A stretch of DNA of 64,000 nucleotides from positions 1-64,000 of the forward strand of contig CAJTFX010000009.1 in the NCBI GenBank assembly GCA_910575555.1, written 5' to 3'. Source of the DNA: Lachnospiraceae bacterium (GTDB lineage: Bacteria > Bacillota > Clostridia > Lachnospirales > Lachnospiraceae). The notes under the pieces were generated by a model. That model did no database searches. It saw nothing but the letters and a program-made list of their open reading frames with translations, and had not been told where the DNA came from. A program made the position numbers and the translations under genes. Shown here one piece after another: positions 59,378 to 64,000 of this stretch; the stretch's first letter is position 1; each line of letters opens with the position of its first letter.

Positions 59378-60418
59378 ATGGAGAATCAGTTTATACGGCA
59401 TGAGCCATGCTTTGAGAGGGTTTTGTTTGTCCTGACGCTGGACAGGAAGAAAATGAAAGAGAGGATTTTGATTGGGGAAGAACAGCAGATCCGCTTCCGG
59501 CTGAACGGGAGCCAAAACGCAGAGGTGCTTTGTGATATGACACGCCCGCTGGGAAGTTTTTTGATAACCTTTGAGCGTGACACGGACAGAGATTGGAACT
59601 TATACGGGCTTTCTCCGCTGCGGCAAGCCCTCCATTCCAACCGATGGAAACAGCCAGAGCTGGAGCAGGTGGCAAGCGAATTTCTCTGGGGAAAATATCT
59701 TAGCAACGACCCTCTGAAAATGTATGTGGCGTTCCGTATCTGGAACAGCTATCTGCTTGCCAGAGAACCCCGTGACCGTAACGCTGCCTGTGACCGCTTC
59801 ATGGATAAAATGAGCAGCCTGACCGGGGTATTCCATAACGAAACCATGAGCTTTGACAGGGAGACAGGAAAACCGAAACATTTTCAAGCTGGCAGCCTTT
59901 ATTTCAAAGGCGCACCGTCAGAAGATACCCGGCTTGACCTCTGGTTCCCGGACAACCGGCGCACAGAAGAATGTGTGTCTGCCTATGCGTCCCTCTACCC
60001 GTTGATTACCTATTATCTGAACAGACTGAATGACTGGGGGCTTTGCTTCCGGCGGTGCAAGGTCTGCGGAAAATATTTTCTGGCAAAGAGCCAGCGGTAT
60101 GAGCTGTGCAGCGACAAGTGCCGCAAAGCACAGGCACTTCAAAACAAGCGGGAATTTGACGAGAGGGCAAGAGAAAATAACTATGACCTGCTTTATAAAA
60201 ATGAATGCCAGAACTGGCGCAACAAAATAAACCGGGTAAAAAATACCGCAGGCTTTCCGGCTGACCGTCTGGAAAAAATACAGGCTGCCTTTGCCGACTT
60301 TAAGAAAGAAGCGTTACAGAGAAAAAAGGATGTAAAAACAGGAACAGCCAGCCCGAAAGAATTTACGGACTGGCTGTATCAGCAGAGTAATATTATTGTG
60401 GAGCTGGTTAACTATTAA
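59378..60418 (+). CDS. DUF6076 family protein
   Basis: 346 residues from the ATG at 59378 with GGGG-type site upstream; the longer frame from 59291 begins inside the promoter. The C-terminal third has a zinc-ribbon-like CKVCGKYFLAKSQRYELCSDKCRKAQ (Cys x2 plus Cys x2) followed by a basic helical region; the N-terminal part is mixed with no known motif. The layout matches DUF6076, common in mobile elements of gut Clostridia, of unknown function. It is convergent with the AAA gene, five bases away. Confidence 0.75.
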   Translation: MENQFIRHEPCFERVLFVLTLDRKKMKERILIGEEQQIRFRLNGSQNAEVLCDMTRPLGSFLITFERDTDRDWNLYGLSPLRQALHSNRWKQPELEQVASEFLWGKYLSNDPLKMYVAFRIWNSYLLAREPRDRNAACDRFMDKMSSLTGVFHNETMSFDRETGKPKHFQAGSLYFKGAPSEDTRLDLWFPDNRRTEECVSAYASLYPLITYYLNRLNDWGLCFRRCKVCGKYFLAKSQRYELCSDKCRKAQALQNKREFDERARENNYDLLYKNECQNWRNKINRVKNTAGFPADRLEKIQAAFADFKKEALQRKKDVKTGTASPKEFTDWLYQQSNIIVELVNY

Positions 60419-60423
60419 CTATC

Positions 60424-61554
60424 TCAATTCTGCTTGATGATGCCACGTGCTTTTAAAATTTCAAAATTTATTGCATCTTCAATATCGTTCTTTAACATAC
60501 GCATATTGGGGTAAGCACCCGCTATAATAACTCTTTCAAACAGTTTCAAAACAGAATTATTCTCTATGAGCTTTTTATCCTCGGTATCTATATGTTCCAT
60601 CAGGCTTGCATAACATTTTTCCGCAATTTTTAGTTTGTCATCTACGCTAATCGGATTAAAAATCACAACTTTTGAAAAACGAGAATAAATTGGCGTACCC
60701 AAATATTTTTCTGCATCTTCCTCTGTCCTGTAATTGGTAGTGCATATAATAATACATTTAGAAACATCAACAGAATAGTTTGCATCAACAAATATACCTT
60801 CATCAAACATTTGATAGAAAGCATTATAGAACGCTGACGAAACTTTATCAAATTCATCTAAAAGAATGACATTAGAACTACGTCTAATCAGTTCACGAGC
60901 CAAACTATCTTCGCCATGATCTGCACCAAATATATACTGATAGGCACTATTAGTTTGTTGCATCGAAAACTGAATCCTGACCATATCTGTTCCTAAACAA
61001 GAACTGATATACTTTGCAGTTTCAGTTTTTCCAATACCGGAATCACCTAAAAACAGAAAGGTAACAGGTCTCCTGCGTTCACTACTTTTTAAAGAGTAAA
61101 TGGAGGTTAGTGCTTGTTTCATTACATGAGGCTGCCCAATTACCATCTCGTTAAAACCATCTGCCATTTTTCGCATATCGTCAATGGTAACATCTGGATA
61201 ATGCGTTTTATGCTCTGTAATAATTTCTTTATCATAATTCTTTTTAATATCCTCATAAATTTTTGTTGGAGGATTACACAGCCACAAATTTTTTATTTGA
61301 ACCTTTAGATGTCGTAGGATATTATTTGAAAATCCAAGAAGTGCCCATTCTCTAATACCGCCATAATCATCCGTGTGTATTAAAAGATTTTCCACGTTCA
61401 TGGGAGGATCTTCATGATCTCCGACACCTTCAATTTTTAAATCGGTCTTATTAATATGATTTACTACATCGACTAAAAAATTAATGTTCTCTAAAGTTTC
61501 CGTTGCTTCTTCAAAATCTTTGTCCGCACCCCAATAAATTTCTATCTTATCCAT
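60424..61554 (-). CDS. ClpB-like AAA ATPase of the restriction cargo
   Basis: 376 residues. The AAA_2 (Clp/HSP100) core from about residue 135 starts MVIGQPHVMKQALTSIYSLK. Walker A is FLFLGDSGIGKTETAK, Walker B VILLDEFDKV, with sensor-type IICTTNYRTEEDAEKYL. The N-terminal 130 residues (MDKIEIYWGADKDFEEATETL) match no domain I know and could be an adaptor. It starts in the stop codon of the DUF6414 gene (TAATG), so the two proteins are made together. A remodelling ATPase working with the DUF6414 protein is inferred. Confidence 0.8.
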   Translation of the reverse strand: MDKIEIYWGADKDFEEATETLENINFLVDVVNHINKTDLKIEGVGDHEDPPMNVENLLIHTDDYGGIREWALLGFSNNILRHLKVQIKNLWLCNPPTKIYEDIKKNYDKEIITEHKTHYPDVTIDDMRKMADGFNEMVIGQPHVMKQALTSIYSLKSSERRRPVTFLFLGDSGIGKTETAKYISSCLGTDMVRIQFSMQQTNSAYQYIFGADHGEDSLARELIRRSSNVILLDEFDKVSSAFYNAFYQMFDEGIFVDANYSVDVSKCIIICTTNYRTEEDAEKYLGTPIYSRFSKVVIFNPISVDDKLKIAEKCYASLMEHIDTEDKKLIENNSVLKLFERVIIAGAYPNMRMLKNDIEDAINFEILKARGIIKQN

Positions 61555-62381
61555 TAGACATCCACTACTCCAGCTAATACAACATCATATACTTCAGTGT
61601 CTGCAGTGATGGCACTATTATTGGAAATTAAAGCATAGTCTACACGTTTTGACTTTTTTGTGGTTCCAAATTCAAATTCCTTTTGAACCTGCAAATCAGT
61701 CTTATCAATTTGGCCTACTCGAATAGCATAATATGTAAGTTGCATCTTAGGCAGATCAGACATCGTATAGCTATTTCTAAACGCATTATGATTAAATCTT
61801 AAAATAACATCTTTACCATCGATGGTAGATACAAATTCATAATAACCACGTCCTTTTTCTATTGCTTCTCCAATCTTAGTAATATCGATTTTCATTGCAT
61901 TACCATCATCTGTTTTAAATGGCAATTCTCCATCAATCATACTAAGAAAGGGCGCAATTAACATCATATAAGAAAAAGAATTTACTTCCGGTCGAACAAT
62001 CGCATTGGGAAAAATTTTAATACCTTCACAACGTTTATTCTTAGTCCTTCTTCTATCAGTATCAAGCAGAGCAATAAAATCAGCAAGAAGCGTATTTTCA
62101 AGAATATTCTTTGCAATTCTATCAGACTTTCTTGAAATATTTGTATTAGCACCTGCTTCTACATTAATTGTCGCGCCACTTAGAAAACTAAAGATTTTAG
62201 AAAGCCCATTCTTTTCTGTCCCTATACTGACATCCACGCCCGCATTCCCTTCAATTCCAGAATTGACTTCGGTTATGAACTCCGTAGTTTTTTTCAATTC
62301 GCCCCCAGCCATAACCTGCATAAAATCTGCAACAAATGCTTCATCAAAATATATAATTTTCAAAAAGTTACTATTTACCAT
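61554..62381 (-). CDS. DUF6414 family protein
   Basis: 275 residues. FLKIIYFDEAFVADFMQVMAGGELKKTTEF opens the protein; a glycine-serine central region (SGIEGNAGVDVSIGTEKNG...SGATINVEAGANTNIS) and a C-terminal beta-rich part follow. The opening and the IYFDE motif are those of DUF6414, a family of unknown function seen beside defence genes. No signal peptide or nuclease motif is visible. It lies between the Bpu10I-type endonuclease (67 bases) and the AAA gene (overlapping). Confidence 0.65.
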   Translation of the reverse strand: MVNSNFLKIIYFDEAFVADFMQVMAGGELKKTTEFITEVNSGIEGNAGVDVSIGTEKNGLSKIFSFLSGATINVEAGANTNISRKSDRIAKNILENTLLADFIALLDTDRRRTKNKRCEGIKIFPNAIVRPEVNSFSYMMLIAPFLSMIDGELPFKTDDGNAMKIDITKIGEAIEKGRGYYEFVSTIDGKDVILRFNHNAFRNSYTMSDLPKMQLTYYAIRVGQIDKTDLQVQKEFEFGTTKKSKRVDYALISNNSAITADTEVYDVVLAGVVDV

Positions 62382-62448
62382 TGTACACGTTCCTTATTAT
62401 ACTGTGTTTTCAAAGAATTTCTCCATTATCAGGTTTTTTACATAAAAT

Positions 62449-63324
62449 CTAAATCAAATATCCTCGTTCAATTCCATCTGCAATTTTCCCGTGCCAATCG
62501 GTTTCAAGATACTCGCGAACTGTAGTAAATAAATGCCAAACGACATCTACATAAATTGGATTTGCAACATACCCTTCAAGATATCGAAACTCTCTATCCG
62601 TATTCTTCTGTTTGCGCAAAATATATATCTGATCTACTTTATATTTTTTTAGGTTCACAGCTTCTGTCAATTTCAAACGCTCTGCAACAACAATATACAT
62701 TGCATTTGGATTACGACTCTTTAATTGTTCTCCCGCTGTAGAAGCTCCTTCTAACATGGTTTTGTCTAAATAAGTTTTGCATTCAATAGCTATGGCCGGC
62801 ATATCAAAGCTCACATTATCAACTGAACCCATTCCAGCACATTGAAATTTTGCATTTATTGTAGAACCAATTACAAAATCGTGATCTTTCTTTTCTACAA
62901 AAGTATTTGGTGAAGTAACCATGCTTATGTAATTTGCGCTTCTGAAAAAAATATCTTTGAACGCATGAGATTTTCCTATAAGCGCATGCTCTGAGTAGTC
63001 CTTTGTCAAATCTTTAAATAGAAAATACATAAATTCTTCGAGAGCAGAAGAGTGCAAATTAGATCGTGAATCAAAATGTTCTGCATAATGTTGCTGATCT
63101 AAAAAATCTTTGTATTCGTTAAACAGTCTAACCCTCTCAGTTATTATAGATTCATCAGTTTCTCGACATACTCGTGTAGGCCCACTGATTGCTAAATTAG
63201 CCGCTTTCCATTCTTCATATCTTGGTCTTATTTCAGTAAGATATTGTTTTGATAATTCATCTCTGTATTTCGTAAGATGGTTTTCTTTTTGTAAAATATT
63301 GTCTCCATGTACATATACACTCAT
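62449..63324 (-). CDS. Type II restriction endonuclease, Bpu10I family
   Basis: 291 residues. The segment EKKDHDFVIGSTINAKFQ ... PAIAIECKTYLDKTMLEGA shows the PD-(D/E)XK catalytic core (Asp in DHDF, Glu-x-Lys in IECK). The overall pattern fits the Bpu10I endonuclease family, where two different subunits cleave CC^TNAGC. Only one subunit is present in the window; the other may be outside or absent. It begins two bases after the methyltransferase stop. Confidence 0.78.
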   Translation of the reverse strand: MSVYVHGDNILQKENHLTKYRDELSKQYLTEIRPRYEEWKAANLAISGPTRVCRETDESIITERVRLFNEYKDFLDQQHYAEHFDSRSNLHSSALEEFMYFLFKDLTKDYSEHALIGKSHAFKDIFFRSANYISMVTSPNTFVEKKDHDFVIGSTINAKFQCAGMGSVDNVSFDMPAIAIECKTYLDKTMLEGASTAGEQLKSRNPNAMYIVVAERLKLTEAVNLKKYKVDQIYILRKQKNTDREFRYLEGYVANPIYVDVVWHLFTTVREYLETDWHGKIADGIERGYLI

Positions 63325-63326
63325 TT

Positions 63327-64000
63327 TTATCTTTCCTCATTATCCCAATTTATTTGCTTTAATATATTTTCCGCAATCGCTTTTGCCATCAAAGGCGGAA
63401 CAGCATTACCAATTTGACTATATTGGCAAAGATAAGCTTCTCCTGTTCTTCCTTCTTTCATTAACAGTTTTTTGCTTACTACAGTCGGTTTCCCTAAAAA
63501 CACATATCGGTCTGGAAATGACTGTATTCTTGCACCCTCTCTCGCCGTAAAATTCCTATTCTTGTATGGGTGAACAAAATTCCCATAGAATGTAGCAGTT
63601 ATTGTATGACAAATTCTATCAGGATGCATTCTTCGGTTGTTTTGGTCATATGGAGAATTAGATACCTCTCCATTACCATTTCTTTTTCTTTGCTTTAACC
63701 TATCGTCTGTAATATCAGAAACTGATTGCCCCCATGTCATTGCAGCAAACCTGTCCACCAATCTCTTGGTATGCTTCATAGCTAAATGATTATGGAGACT
63801 TGTTGTTCCTTCTCTACACCATTTTTGATAATCATTTTCTGCTAATTTAGTATAATCCATAATTTCAGCCCCTTCTCTAGCTTCAATATCTGGCAAATCA
63901 GATATTGCTTCCCAAAGAGTCGGGCATCTTTTTAATCCACCTTCACCTATATCAAAAATTGTTATTTGTCCATCAGAACCATCTCTTACATAGTGCGTTT
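63327..64000 (-). CDS. DNA cytosine-5 methyltransferase, C-terminal part (runs off window)
   Basis: The visible frame (THYVRDGSDGQITIFDIG at the window edge to NEER) contains the target-recognition part and motifs IX-X of the Dcm/HhaI family: RMHPDRICHTITATFYGNFVHP, NFTAREGARIQSFPD and SQIGNAVPPLMAKAIAENI. Motifs I, IV and VI, with the catalytic PCQ cysteine, lie beyond position 64000. It should protect the host from the adjacent Bpu10I-type endonuclease. Confidence 0.88.
   Translation of the reverse strand, partial: THYVRDGSDGQITIFDIGEGGLKRCPTLWEAISDLPDIEAREGAEIMDYTKLAENDYQKWCREGTTSLHNHLAMKHTKRLVDRFAAMTWGQSVSDITDDRLKQRKRNGNGEVSNSPYDQNNRRMHPDRICHTITATFYGNFVHPYKNRNFTAREGARIQSFPDRYVFLGKPTVVSKKLLMKEGRTGEAYLCQYSQIGNAVPPLMAKAIAENILKQINWDNEER

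Larger units (their letters stand above)
52740..64000. mobile_element. Integrative mobilizable element with restriction cargo (element 2)
   Basis: Integrase at the left edge, excisionase next to it, a DUF3991-TOPRIM-helicase gene, MobL relaxase, DUF3847 gene and an oriT, then accessory genes and a restriction-modification cargo running off the right edge. No VirB/VirD4 genes are seen in this part, so it may be mobilizable only. The left limit is inferred between the phosphatase start (52722) and the integrase arm repeats (52812). The right limit is outside the window. Confidence 0.8.

Noticed and set aside
62382-62448. Separate promoter in front of the DUF6414 gene
   Set aside because: A TATAAT is present close to the start codon, but no -35 stands at 16-18 bases, so it was not listed.

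Overview
The window looks like a chromosome segment of a gut-type Firmicute, most likely Lachnospiraceae (Clostridia). The reasons are a T-box controlled aspS-gatCAB operon, TRAP-type uptake of sugar acids, conjugative-element genes of the Tn1549-like and TnpX families, and strong GGAGG ribosome sites throughout. No rRNA, tRNA or CRISPR array was recognised. All calls come from reading the sequence and protein motifs; no database search was run.

Layout. (1) 1-15.96 kb is a mosaic, decayed integrative conjugative element (ICE). It keeps a RepA-like initiator, a DUF3846 gene, PcfB, a VirD4 coupling protein and a truncated Maff2. A separate transposon sits between virD4 and maff2. That transposon has three overlapping tyrosine recombinase genes, a TnpC-like coiled-coil gene and a gene for a six-repeat zinc-ribbon protein, and its ends carry repeated TTTTGTCG sites. 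To the right are three decapitated or fused relics (serine recombinase, IS3 transposase, MobA/MobL relaxase), then an Rpn-family nuclease gene and tnpW. (2) 16-21.8 kb is ordinary chromosome: an MBL hydrolase, DUF2164, VOC and nitroreductase genes, a TetR regulator with a visible operator, an esterase and a MATE exporter with a structured leader. (3) 21.8-33.8 kb is a catabolic region. One operon combines a C-glycoside deglycosidase-like alpha/beta pair, a second TIM-barrel isomerase and a Zn dehydrogenase. A second operon has a LgoD-like dehydrogenase, a TRAP DctPQM transporter, altronate dehydratase and tagaturonate reductase, and diverges from a GntR regulator with several TGTATACA operators. 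(4) 34-39.5 kb is the T-box-aspS-gatC-gatA-gatB operon. (5) 39.5-46.7 kb holds a chemoreceptor and a retron: an OLD-like ATPase-TOPRIM effector, an msr-msd RNA bounded by a 16-bp perfect inverted repeat, and a reverse transcriptase followed without a gap by a DUF6602 gene and an RmlD-like gene. (6) 46.7-52.7 kb is housekeeping: metY, a TtcA-like gene, an ECF sigma/anti-sigma pair, a gamma carbonic anhydrase, a MITE-like repeat and a low-molecular-weight phosphatase. (7) 52.74 kb to the end is a second integrative mobilizable element. It has int, xis, a DUF3991-TOPRIM-helicase gene, a MobL relaxase, an oriT with a MOBQ-like nick motif, a DUF6076 gene, and a cargo of a cytosine methyltransferase, a Bpu10I-type endonuclease, a DUF6414 gene and a ClpB-like AAA ATPase gene.

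How the parts work together. The two catabolic operons plausibly import and break down sugar acids or C-glycosides towards 2-keto-3-deoxygluconate. The retron and the restriction cargo are probably two separate anti-phage modules, one on the chromosome (or in an old island) and one on a mobile element. The most novel candidates are the retron with its extra DUF6602/RmlD genes, the recombinase-trio transposon with its zinc-ribbon cargo, the DUF6414-AAA pair attached to a restriction system, and the C-deglycosidase operon lacking the usual oxidoreductase partner.
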